Positions 1 through 6,683 of a DNA stretch of 64,000 nucleotides are shown here, piece after piece. Positions within the stretch are counted from its first letter, which is position 1; each line of letters starts with the position of its first letter. The stretch lies in NCBI RefSeq assembly GCF_037861325.1, contig NZ_JAFELW010000002.1; one strand, 5' to 3'. Source of the DNA: Riemerella anatipestifer_F (GTDB taxonomy: Bacteria; Bacteroidota; Bacteroidia; Flavobacteriales; Weeksellaceae). The notes below the pieces were generated by a model that was not told the origin of the DNA, searched no databases, and saw only the letters and a list, made by a program, of their open reading frames with translations. Both the position numbers and the translations under genes were made by a program.

Positions 1-90
1 CTTTAGGTTATTATCATGTACCGTAGCACATGAATTGATTATTAGAAACGTAAATGAAATTATTATCAGTTTTAATGTATTCATTTTCAT
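1..90 (-). CDS. bla: Second class A beta-lactamase copy, 5' fragment (cut by window edge)
   Basis: Only the first 30 codons are visible, from ATG at 90. The segment 1-118 aligns to 2487-2604 with four base differences (positions 1, 45, 100, 107). The two inside the coding region are synonymous, so the lipoprotein signal peptide is identical to that of the complete gene at 1689-2576. Identity ends just past the cassette cut point, where the two attC sites diverge. This is therefore a separate cassette carrying a sister allele rather than a tandem duplication that includes flanking DNA. Whether the rest of the gene is intact cannot be seen. Confidence 0.8.
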   Translation of the reverse strand, partial: MKMNTLKLIIISFTFLIINSCATVHDNNLK

Positions 91-108
91 GAGTTTGTTT
101 AAAATGCC

Positions 109-239
109 AGCTAACGGTCGGGTATTGCCGAAGGCGGGGCTTCTCAGCACCCAACTTCAACTGAAATACCATACTTCAAAGGTAAACAAATTTTTCTAAA
201 ATGCAAATATCCCCCGCTTGCGGCAATACCTTGTTACCA
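109..239 (-). other. attC site between the gene-less cassette and the second beta-lactamase cassette
   Basis: Minus-strand reading: TGGTAAC (239-233) opens the site and GTTAGCT (115-109) closes it. The arms at about 121-139 and 211-230 pair over roughly 19 bp, including a perfect 10-bp match (GGTATTGCCG with CGGCAATACC). Predicted strand cut is between 115 and 114. Length is 131 bp. Confidence 0.8.
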
Positions 240-706
240 GCTGTACTATTTTTTTCTGCGTGGTGTCTTTTCCGCATAGTTTTTAGTCCGCACGTTTTTC
301 ACTTTTCAGCGTTCAAATCCACAATTTGACCGTTTAGTTTTTCAGCCTTTAGTCAGTTCCACAGTTTTTTAGTTATTCTTTTTCAGTTTTCAGTTCCGAA
401 ATCCATTCGTTTTTCCGCTTTTCGTCAGTTTGAGTTCCTTTCCTTTGGGATTTTTCCTCTTTTTTTAGGTTTTAAAAGTCCAACATTTAGTCGAGCATTA
501 CGAGTTACCAACTGTACTCTCCAACATTTTTTAAGAGTCGGCTCATTCAAAATATGCTTTTAAGTCGTCCATTGTAGAAAATGAATTTAGACCCATAACA
601 CGCACTGCTCGGCTGGGTCTGAATTCAGTTTCTTATTATTCACAATTTAGAGCATTTTAAATCGTTTCAAATCCTTAGCGAAATGCTTGGAGTGTATAGC
701 TGGTAA
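115..706 (-). mobile_element. Cassette without a recognisable gene
   Basis: This 592-bp unit has intact cassette ends (GTTACCAGCTATAC at the start and GTACAGCTGGTAAC before the attC, minus strand) but no open frame of meaningful length on either strand. The plus strand is rich in short pyrimidine tracts with repeated TTTTTCAG-like words between about 300 and 480. A hairpin-capable pair, AGACCC with GGGTCT, occurs at about 588-630. A second copy of the core-like word GTTACCA followed by ACTGTACT is at 504-518. The unit could carry a promoter, a small RNA or a decayed gene; nothing here decides between these. Confidence 0.65.
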
Positions 707-893
707 CGGAAAAAGTATTTGCGAAGGGCGGGTTTGAATTGGACGATAAGTTCAATTCAGCACAACCGAAGCGGATGCTTTTTCCGTATTGCTAATTTAA
801 GAAAAAAAGTAATACGGAAAAGCAGATGCGGATAAATTTACCAAATCTTTCAACTTACACTTAACCCCGCCTTTTGCAAATACTATGTTAGCG
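701..893 (-). other. attC site of the effector-binding-protein cassette
   Basis: Minus-strand reading: CGCTAAC (893-887) opens the site and GTTACCA (707-701) closes it. The arms at 714-732 (AGTATTTGCGAAGGGCGGG) and about 866-883 pair with only G/A-type mismatches. Predicted cut is between 707 and 706. Length is 193 bp. An inner hairpin is formed by ATGCTTTTTCCGTATT and AATACGGAAAAGCA. The outer arms and part of the loop are nearly the same as in the 1491-1681 site, so the two belong to one attC subfamily. Confidence 0.85.
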
Positions 894-907
894 GCAGGTG
901 TTTTTCC

Positions 908-1357
908 TTATTTTGTTGCGATATAAATCTCCACTTCCGAATCTTGACCTTTTTGGCTGTTTTCCCCATATACTTCAAAGTCATACGTATATTTTCTATT
1001 GAGTTCTTCGTCTCTATTCCAAATGTCTATCCAAGTATTGATAACAGCGTTCGGCATTTCGCCTTTTGCTACGAATTTTTGAAAATTCTCGGCTTCAAAT
1101 TCCCGACCGACTAATCCGTTAGGGATTTCATTTAGTGTTGAAACAGGAACACCTATAATCGTAGTATATTCCTCGGTGTAGTTGCTTTTGTAATCAGTAT
1201 AAATTGAAAATATTTCATCTGATACTTTATTCGGTATCTTCTCAAAAATGTTTTCCGCATAGAATTGCCCCCAAAGTTTTCCCAAATCTTCCTTTGATTT
1301 GTTGTCTTTGTTTGTTGTCCGAGTGGAAATTCCAATTACTTTAAATCCGTTTTTCAT
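908..1357 (-). CDS. GyrI-like / Cass2-type effector-binding protein
   Basis: A 149-residue cytosolic protein with no signal peptide or membrane segment. It opens with a KNGFKVIGISTRT strand. The central part has the ...GVPVSTLNEIPNGL... segment followed by ENFQKFVAKGEMPNAVINTWIDIW. The end has the acidic YDFEVYGE...VEIYIATK strand. This is the layout of the GyrI-like (AraC effector-binding) fold, and specifically resembles the integron-associated Cass2 family. Members bind small amphipathic molecules and act either as ligand-binding domains of regulators or as free-standing proteins. There is no DNA-binding domain, so regulation of transcription is not implied. The leader from the cassette start at 1496 to the ATG is 139 bp. 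Family assignment is by residue pattern only. Confidence 0.7.
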   Translation of the reverse strand: MKNGFKVIGISTRTTNKDNKSKEDLGKLWGQFYAENIFEKIPNKVSDEIFSIYTDYKSNYTEEYTTIIGVPVSTLNEIPNGLVGREFEAENFQKFVAKGEMPNAVINTWIDIWNRDEELNRKYTYDFEVYGENSQKGQDSEVEIYIATK

Positions 1358-1490
1358 TTTATTGTTTTATCAACTGTTGTTATTCTGTATGTGTTAATGC
1401 ACTGTAATTCGAATGTTTTTTAGAATTTGGGCTTTGTTAATGCTCATATTCAAAAAATTTCTTTTCAGCCGTGCGTTTTGATACGATTGC
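1358..1490. other. Leader of the effector-binding-protein cassette
   Basis: This AT-rich stretch between the ATG at 1357 and the attC beginning at 1491 is the 5' untranslated part of the cassette. On the minus strand I see no TAnnTTTG element with a TTTG partner at proper spacing, so the source of transcription is unclear. Together with the attC it accounts for the gene-free interval 1358-1688. Confidence 0.4.
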
Positions 1491-1681
1491 CGCTAACGGA
1501 AAAAGTATTTGCGAAGGGCGGGCTAAATTGAACGAATAGTTCAATATCGACCAGCCGAAGCAGATGCTTTTTCAATGAAACTAAATTACTCAAAATTGTT
1601 GAATTGAAAAGCATATGCGGAATAAATGTTTGCTTTTCAATTCAACACCGCTCTCCGCCTTTTGCAAATACTATGTTAGCT
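1491..1681 (-). other. attC site of the beta-lactamase cassette
   Basis: Minus-strand reading: AGCTAAC (1681-1675) opens the site and GTTAGCG (1497-1491) closes it. The arms AGTATTTGCGAAGGGCGG (1504-1521) and CCGCCTTTTGCAAATACT (about 1655-1672) pair over 18 bp with two mismatches. Predicted cut is between 1497 and 1496. Length is 191 bp, with an extra inner hairpin around GAAAAGCAT. Confidence 0.85.
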
Positions 1682-1688
1682 GACGTTT

Positions 1689-2576
1689 TTATTCTTTTGT
1701 GTAAAATTCATAAGCTGTTTTAGCAATATCAGCTATTATTTCCTCACCCTTTTTGAATTCTTCCGAAGTATTGTGTATGAATACAGTTATATAAATCTTT
1801 TGATTATTAGGAAGTTGTATTATGCCTACATTGTTTATTGCACCTGTAATTCCATCATCATTTGTGAAAGAAGTGCCAGCTCTCTGTGCAATTTTAACAT
1901 TAGGTAGTTTGCCTTTTAATCGTTTCACACCTGTTTTGCTATTAACCATAGATTCATATAGCCATTTCGTATTTTCAGAGTTTAATATTTTTCCTTCTGA
2001 AAAGTTCTTTAAAAGTTTCGTGAATGAATTTGGGGTTGATTTGTTAATAAATTGAGAATTCCAGTCTTTGTGCATTTCATCTTCATTGTTCTTAATGACA
2101 AAGTTTTCATCATCAATAAATTTTTCTACGGCGTTTGTTCCTCCTATTAAACGGAGTAGAATATCAGTCATATTGTTATCGCTGTAAACAATCATCCAAT
2201 TGAGTGCTTCTTCTAATGAAATTGAAATGTTTCCGTTTGGGTATTTTTCTTTAAATGGACTCCAAGTATTTTCCAGCAATTCTTCTTTTTTTATGAAGAT
2301 TTGTTGTTGCATTGATAGTTCACCATTTTCAACTTTGTGTAGTGTTGTCAAAGCAATTGGAAATTTGAAAGTGCTCAGTAAAGGGTAAGATTTATTTCCA
2401 TTAATTTCGATGATGTTGTTATTTTCGTCAATAATTGAGATGCCAAAATCACCTTTTTTGGATGAGATGATTTTTTCTATTTGATTTTTTAGGTTATTAT
2501 CATGTACCGTAGCACATGAATTGATTATTAAAAACGTAAATGAAATTATTATCAGTTTTAATGTATTCATTTTCAT
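1689..2576 (-). CDS. bla: Class A beta-lactamase, subclass A2, lipoprotein
   Basis: Serine beta-lactamase that hydrolyses beta-lactam antibiotics in the periplasm, predicted to be lipid-anchored (signal ...FLIINSC). I start it at ATG 2576 because the longer frame begins with TTG at 2588; ATG 2570 is also possible, giving 293-295 residues. Motifs, numbered from the TTG: STFK at 72-75 (catalytic Ser and Lys), SDN at 136-138, and the omega-loop pattern NNEDEMHKDW at 167-176, in which E169 is the general base and His replaces Asn170, typical of subclass A2 (CfxA, PER and VEB relatives). The usual KTG box reads RAG (236-238). It resembles the RAA enzymes of Riemerella; that is recalled, not searched. 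It is the second cassette from the sufS side. Confidence 0.9.
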   Translation of the reverse strand: MKMNTLKLIIISFTFLIINSCATVHDNNLKNQIEKIISSKKGDFGISIIDENNNIIEINGNKSYPLLSTFKFPIALTTLHKVENGELSMQQQIFIKKEELLENTWSPFKEKYPNGNISISLEEALNWMIVYSDNNMTDILLRLIGGTNAVEKFIDDENFVIKNNEDEMHKDWNSQFINKSTPNSFTKLLKNFSEGKILNSENTKWLYESMVNSKTGVKRLKGKLPNVKIAQRAGTSFTNDDGITGAINNVGIIQLPNNQKIYITVFIHNTSEEFKKGEEIIADIAKTAYEFYTKE

Positions 2577-2594
2577 GAGTTTGTTCAAAATGTC

Positions 2595-2727
2595 AGCTAA
2601 CGGTTACGTATTGGCGATGGTGGGGCATTTGAAAAACGTCAGCCCAACATTTGCACTAATGCCCGATAGAAGCACAAATGTTGAATTTATAACTATCAGC
2701 CCCACTATTGCCAATACGATGTTGGTG
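2595..2727 (-). other. attC site of the aminoglycoside phosphotransferase cassette
   Basis: Minus-strand reading: CACCAAC (2727-2721) opens the site and GTTAGCT (2601-2595) closes it. The arms at 2607-2626 and 2699-2718 pair over 20 bp with two mismatches. An inner pair, CAACATTTG (2645-2653) with CAAATGTTG (about 2674-2682), makes a second stem. Predicted cut is between 2601 and 2600. Length is 133 bp. Confidence 0.85.
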
Positions 2728-2739
2728 GCTGGGCTTCTT

Positions 2740-3528
2740 TCAAAAGAACTCGTCTAATAATATATAAAACTCTATTTTATTTTTGTTTGGCTTATCAAGT
2801 CCATATACCTTGTAAAATATGTCAACCATTTCTGGTCTAAAATTATCTCGTATGTTTCTAACAGCAAGTGCAATATCTTGATATTTATCTGCTATACCTC
2901 CATTGCCAATGTCTATAAAACCACTTAAGTTATGATTGTCAAAAATTAAGTTGTCAAAACAGTAATCTCCGTGTGTAAACACTAATTCATAGTCTGATGG
3001 CTTTATGCTTAATAATTTCACAAATAGTTCTTCGGGGCTGTAAGTTTGATTTTCGGGTTGTAAGTCTGTAAAATCAATTAACCCACTATCTAAATTAAAT
3101 CTTGCTTTTGAAATTTTCAAGTCAAGGTGTTGAACCAACGCAGTATTGTCGATTTTCAAAGAATGAAGTTTTTTCAATGATATTGCATATTGCTTAATAA
3201 TTTCTTCAGTTTCTATTTTATCAAAATAATATTCAAGAGTTTTTCCTTGCAGTTCCGTCATACATAACAATTCAAAGTCGCTTAATTGTTCATAAAAAAT
3301 AATCTTAGGAACTGGAATTTTTCCGTCAAGCCATAAATAATTTTGATAATCGTATTTGAGGCTTACATTATGGTTAATATAAATTTGTTTTTTGAGAATA
3401 AAACTCTTTGATTCATCTGTCGTAACCCTGAACAATTCAGCATTTGTTGAACCACCTGAAATTTGTGTGGTAGTATAATTTCCAAAATATTTGTCAAGTT
3501 GATTTTTTACGTCTTTACTGATTTCCAT
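2740..3528 (-). CDS. Aminoglycoside O-phosphotransferase, APH(3') type
   Basis: A 262-residue kinase that would transfer phosphate from ATP to a hydroxyl of aminoglycosides, inactivating them in the cytoplasm. The Brenner/phosphotransferase motif HGDYCFDN is at 186-193 (catalytic D188, Mg-binding N193), followed by the metal-binding IDIGNGGIADKYQD segment at 205-218. The C-terminus YILLDEFF matches the ending typical of APH(3') enzymes, and full length is normal for that family. The gene fills its cassette: the ATG lies 28 bp after the cassette start and the stop 13 bp before the attC. It would confer kanamycin/neomycin-type resistance if expressed; the exact spectrum cannot be read from sequence. 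It is the cassette closest to sufS and may be expressed by read-through from it. Confidence 0.88.
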   Translation of the reverse strand: MEISKDVKNQLDKYFGNYTTTQISGGSTNAELFRVTTDESKSFILKKQIYINHNVSLKYDYQNYLWLDGKIPVPKIIFYEQLSDFELLCMTELQGKTLEYYFDKIETEEIIKQYAISLKKLHSLKIDNTALVQHLDLKISKARFNLDSGLIDFTDLQPENQTYSPEELFVKLLSIKPSDYELVFTHGDYCFDNLIFDNHNLSGFIDIGNGGIADKYQDIALAVRNIRDNFRPEMVDIFYKVYGLDKPNKNKIEFYILLDEFF

Positions 3529-3550
3529 TTGCTGTGTCTTTTAGCCTTGC

Positions 3551-3687
3551 CACCAACGGCTCGGCGGCTTTGCGAAGTTTCCTCTGGAAGCTCTGCTTCC
3601 AAGAGGAAATTTTGCAAAGCCGCTTGATGTGCGAAGTTCGCGAAGCGACGAGCCCATCAGGCGGTGTAAGCCGCCGAGCCGATGTGG
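3551..3687 (-). other. attC-like folded site at the sufS-side end of the array
   Basis: Minus-strand reading ends in GTTGGTG (3557-3551), which is a proper core for the aph cassette. The outer arms GGCTCGGCGGCTT (3558-3570) and AAGCCGCCGAGCC (3668-3680) pair perfectly. Nested inside is a 22-bp near-perfect arm (3564-3585 with 3602-3623) capped by GGAAGC-TCT-GCTTCC, giving a very strong hairpin. The opposite core, which should be RYYYAAC, reads TCGCCAC (3687-3681) and has lost the invariant AAC. It is thus a degenerate attC or a divergent attI. It is GC-rich compared with its surroundings. Confidence 0.6.
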
Positions 3688-3717
3688 CGAAAGGAGCGAA
3701 GCGGATTTCGCCACATC
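3681..3717 (-). repeat. 12-bp perfect inverted repeat between the array and sufS
   Basis: GATGTGGCGAAA (3681-3692) and TTTCGCCACATC (3706-3717) flank a 13-nt loop, ending 7 bp from the sufS stop codon. No U-tract follows in either direction, so it is not a classical terminator, although it could slow or stop read-through from sufS. Its arms are arranged exactly like the two complementary ends of a cassette with almost nothing between them. Confidence 0.6.
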
Positions 3718-3724
3718 TATTAAA

Positions 3725-4945
3725 TTAACGCAACATCTTTTGTGCTTTTTTCAATCCTTCTATAAAAATATCTATTTCCTCTAAGGTATTATAAACCGCA
3801 AAACTAGCTCTTACTGTACCAGCTATATCAAAAAACTTCATGATAGGCTGCGTACAATGGTGTCCCGTTCTTACGGCTATGCCCATTTTATCCAAAATCA
3901 TACCTACATCAGAAGCTATACCCACGCCATCAAGATTGAAAGAAATAGCACCAACTCTAGGGGCTTTTTCTGCATAAATATGCACACCTTCCATTTGTTT
4001 CAGTTGGTTTTGAGCGTATTGCATCAGTTGGTTTTCGTGATTTTGTATATCGTCATGACCTATTGTCGTCATAAAATCCACGGCTGCTCCTAGTGCAATA
4101 TTGCCTCCTACATTAGGCGTTCCCGCTTCAAACTTAAATGGAAGTTCAGCATAGGTGGTTTCTTCAAAAGAACAAGTGGCTATCATCTCACCGCCGCCGT
4201 GAAATGGAGCTAGAAAGTTAAGAGCTTTTTCTTTGCCATAAAGGACACCTGTTCCCATAGGAGCGTACATCTTGTGTCCCGAAAATACAAAAAAATCACA
4301 GTCTAATTTTTGAACATCTATTTTGAAATGTGGTACTGATTGTGCTCCGTCTATCAATATTAAAGCATCTGATAATCGTCTCGTTTTTGCTATAATTTCC
4401 TCTATTGGGTTGATAACTCCCAAGGCATTGGATACTTGATTTACCGATACTAATTTTGTTTTTTCAGAAAGCCATTCGTCTAAAACTTCTATTTGCAGTA
4501 TGCCATTTTCATCTATAGGAATTACCTTTAGTATTGCTCCTGTTCTTTGACACAACATCTGCCAAGGCACAATGTTAGAATGATGTTCTAGATAAGAAAT
4601 AATGATTTCATCACCTTGTTTAATATGAGGCGTAAGGGCATAAGCGACCAAGTTGATAGATTCCGTAGTTCCTCTCGTGAAAATCACCTCATAATCGTGC
4701 TCAGCATTGATGAAAGTTTGAACTTTTTTACGAGCGTCTTCCATAGCTTCGGTTGCCAATTGGCTCAAAGTATGTATACCTCTGTGCACATTGGCATTGA
4801 TTTCTTTGTAGTAATTTTCCCAAACCTGTAAAACAGAAATAGGCTTTTGCGAAGATGCTCCGTTATCTAAATAAACTAAATCTTTACCATTAACTTTTTG
4901 AGATAAAATAGGAAATTGACTTCTTATATATTTAATGTCTAGCAT
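3725..4945 (-). CDS. sufS: Cysteine desulfurase SufS
   Basis: PLP enzyme of aminotransferase class V that takes sulfur from cysteine and, with a SufE/SufBCD system, feeds Fe-S cluster assembly in the cytosol. The 406-residue length is standard. The PLP lysine sits in SGHKMYAP, the substrate-binding and active-site cysteine in RTGHHCTQP near the C-terminus, and the phosphate-binding region in RGTTESINLVA. It stands alone here; no other suf gene is in the window. It is transcribed toward the cassette array, its stop being 7 bp from the hairpin at 3681-3717. Promoter elements lie at 4974-5002. Confidence 0.93.
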   Translation of the reverse strand: MLDIKYIRSQFPILSQKVNGKDLVYLDNGASSQKPISVLQVWENYYKEINANVHRGIHTLSQLATEAMEDARKKVQTFINAEHDYEVIFTRGTTESINLVAYALTPHIKQGDEIIISYLEHHSNIVPWQMLCQRTGAILKVIPIDENGILQIEVLDEWLSEKTKLVSVNQVSNALGVINPIEEIIAKTRRLSDALILIDGAQSVPHFKIDVQKLDCDFFVFSGHKMYAPMGTGVLYGKEKALNFLAPFHGGGEMIATCSFEETTYAELPFKFEAGTPNVGGNIALGAAVDFMTTIGHDDIQNHENQLMQYAQNQLKQMEGVHIYAEKAPRVGAISFNLDGVGIASDVGMILDKMGIAVRTGHHCTQPIMKFFDIAGTVRASFAVYNTLEEIDIFIEGLKKAQKMLR

Positions 4946-4973
4946 TTTAACTAATTTAGATTAAATTAAAGTT

Positions 4974-5002
4974 CAAAGGTAGTGAATTAAGTTTACAACA
5001 AA
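4974..5002 (-). promoter_or_regulatory. Bacteroidota-type promoter of sufS
   Basis: On the minus strand TTTG (5002-4999) is followed after 17 nt by TACCTTTG (4981-4974), a match to the TAnnTTTG -7 element. The -7 is 28 bp before the sufS ATG. The -33 element sits in the T-tract of the glyS terminator, so the two signals are packed together. Confidence 0.55.
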
Positions 5003-5033
5003 AAAGCCTTGCCAAATTATTTAGGCAAGGCTT
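5000..5033 (-). terminator. Rho-independent terminator of glyS
   Basis: AAGCCTTGCC (5004-5013) and GGCAAGGCTT (5024-5033) form a 10-bp stem with a 10-nt loop. On the minus strand a run of T follows the stem, 20 bp beyond the glyS stop. Confidence 0.85.
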
Positions 5034-5053
5034 CTCTATAAAAATTATTTATT

Positions 5054-6595
5054 TTAAATTTTAGATAAAAGTGTTCTAAAGTTTACTTTATCATCTATAA
5101 TTTTTCTCAGGTCTTCCACAGATACTCTTTCTTGTTTCATTGTATCTCTTTCTCTAAGAGTTACGGTGTTGTCATTAAGCGAGTCGTGGTCTATAGTAAT
5201 ACAGAAAGGCGTACCTATTGCATCTTGTCTTCTGTAACGCTTACCAATACTATCTTTTTCTTCAAATATGACATTAAAATCGTACTTTAATTCGTTGAAG
5301 ATTTTTTCTGCAAATTCTGGTAATCCGTCTTTTTTCACCAATGGTAAAATAGCCGCTTTTACAGGAGCTAAAGCTGGAGGTAAAGACAATACCGTTCTTG
5401 TAGAGCCATCTTCTAAAGCCTCCTCCTTAAGAGAGCTAGAGAATACCGCTAGGAACATTCTGTCTAATCCTACAGAAGTTTCTACCACATAAGGCACATA
5501 GCTTTCGCCTCTTTCTGGGTCAAAATATTGTAACTTTCTACCAGAGAATTTCTCGTGTGCAGAAAGGTCAAAGTCTGTTCTTGAGTGGATACCTTCTAGC
5601 TCTTTAAATCCGAATGGGAATTTAAACTCTATATCCGCTGCTGCATTAGCATAATGAGCTAGTTTTTCGTGGTCGTGGAACTTATAATTTTCTGTACCTA
5701 ACCCAAGTGCCAAATGCCAATTAAGTCGTTTTTGTTTCCATTCTTCATAGAATGATAATTCTGTCCCTGGAGCTACAAAAAATTGCATTTCCATTTGTTC
5801 AAACTCTCTCATACGGAAAATGAATTGCCTCGCTACAATTTCATTTCTGAACGCCTTTCCTATTTGAGCAATCCCAAAAGGGAGTTTATGTCTAGAAGTT
5901 TTCTGTACATTAGAAAAATTCACAAAAATGCCTTGTGCTGTTTCTGGTCTTAGGTAAAGCTCCATAGCGTTTTCCGCGGAAGCACCTAGTTTAGTCCCAA
6001 ACATTAGGTTAAACTGTCTTACTTCTGTCCAGTTTTTAGAGCCAGTATCAGGGTCAGCAATTTCTAGTTCTTCTATAAGAGCTTTTACATCAGCTAAATC
6101 ATTATTATCAAGAGATTTAGCCATTCTAGTAAGAATACTTTTCTGCCTTTCTCTATACTCTAGAACTCTAGGGTTGGTATTTACAAATTGTTCTTCGTCA
6201 AAATCAGCACCAAATCTTTTTTGAGCTTTTGCTATTTCTTTCTGAGCCTTGTCTTCTAGTTTTGCACAATAGTCTTCTATAAGCACATCGGCTCTAAATC
6301 TTTTCTTGGAATCTTTGTTATCTATCAAAGGGTCGTTGAAGGCGTCCACATGCCCAGAAGCCTTCCATGTAGTAGGGTGCATTAGGATAGCAGAGTCTAA
6401 CCCAACGATGTTTTCATTAAGCTGAGTCATGGCTTTCCACCAATATTGCTTAATATTATTTTTTAGTTCGGCACCATTTTGTCCATAATCATAAACAGCA
6501 GATAGCCCGTCGTATATTTCACTAGATGGAAAGATAAACCCATATTCTTTAGCGTGGGATACCACTTTCTTAAAATCGTCTTCTTGCTTAGCCAT
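5054..6595 (-). CDS. glyS: Glycyl-tRNA synthetase, single-chain dimeric type
   Basis: Class II aminoacyl-tRNA synthetase that charges tRNA-Gly. The 513-residue single polypeptide is the archaeal/eukaryal-like GlyQS form found in Bacteroidota, not the alpha2beta2 form. Visible class II signatures include FRNEIVARQFIFRMREFEQME (motif 2 region), LRPETAQGIFVNF upstream of it, and the GLDRMFLAV motif 3 region with the C-terminal anticodon-binding domain after it. A -7 element TATTTTTG (minus, 6622-6615) precedes the ATG by 19 nt. It is transcribed alone and ends in a strong terminator. Confidence 0.95.
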   Translation of the reverse strand: MAKQEDDFKKVVSHAKEYGFIFPSSEIYDGLSAVYDYGQNGAELKNNIKQYWWKAMTQLNENIVGLDSAILMHPTTWKASGHVDAFNDPLIDNKDSKKRFRADVLIEDYCAKLEDKAQKEIAKAQKRFGADFDEEQFVNTNPRVLEYRERQKSILTRMAKSLDNNDLADVKALIEELEIADPDTGSKNWTEVRQFNLMFGTKLGASAENAMELYLRPETAQGIFVNFSNVQKTSRHKLPFGIAQIGKAFRNEIVARQFIFRMREFEQMEMQFFVAPGTELSFYEEWKQKRLNWHLALGLGTENYKFHDHEKLAHYANAAADIEFKFPFGFKELEGIHSRTDFDLSAHEKFSGRKLQYFDPERGESYVPYVVETSVGLDRMFLAVFSSSLKEEALEDGSTRTVLSLPPALAPVKAAILPLVKKDGLPEFAEKIFNELKYDFNVIFEEKDSIGKRYRRQDAIGTPFCITIDHDSLNDNTVTLRERDTMKQERVSVEDLRKIIDDKVNFRTLLSKI

Positions 6596-6683
6596 AATAT
6601 TTAGAATATACCTGCAAAAATAACTTTTTTAATTTTAATTTTGAGGTAAAATCAAATTCTATTTAATGAAAAAGAATTGATAT

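Larger units (their letters stand above)
1..3724 (-). mobile_element. Integron-type gene-cassette array, continuing off the left edge
   Basis: Seen: five attC-like sites (109-239, 701-893, 1491-1681, 2595-2727, 3551-3687) separate unrelated short segments. Each segment starts (minus strand) with TT following a G and ends with the complement of that start. Examples are GTTAGCGGCA against TTGCCGCTAAC, and GTTAGCTGAC against GTCAGCTAAC. This is the rule for circular cassettes that insert at G^TTRRRY. Predicted cassettes are 2601-3556 (aph), 1497-2600 (beta-lactamase), 707-1496 (effector-binding protein), 115-706 (no gene), and 1-114 (second beta-lactamase, cut by the window). All genes lie on the minus strand and are followed by their attC, the usual arrangement. 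No tyrosine recombinase of the IntI type is present in the window, so this is either the end of an integron whose integrase lies outside or an integrase-less cluster of attC sites. Confidence 0.85.

Noticed and set aside
1912..1926. KTG in the beta-lactamase at residues 218-220
   Set aside because: This belongs to the NSKTGVKRLKG helix region that precedes the beta-3 strand, not to the catalytic KTG box, which in this protein reads RAG at 236-238.
2521..2757. Open frame on the plus strand over the bla 5' end and attC
   Set aside because: Antisense to bla and through the attC stem-loop; a by-product of the palindrome.
1..3724. CRISPR array
   Set aside because: The repeated units are about 130-190 bp inverted-repeat sites spaced by genes, with complementary ends, and no short direct repeats with uniform spacers.
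3534..3728. Open frame on the plus strand next to sufS
   Set aside because: It runs through the folded attC-like site and the 12-bp inverted repeat; its composition reflects the GC-rich palindromes, and no family resemblance is seen.
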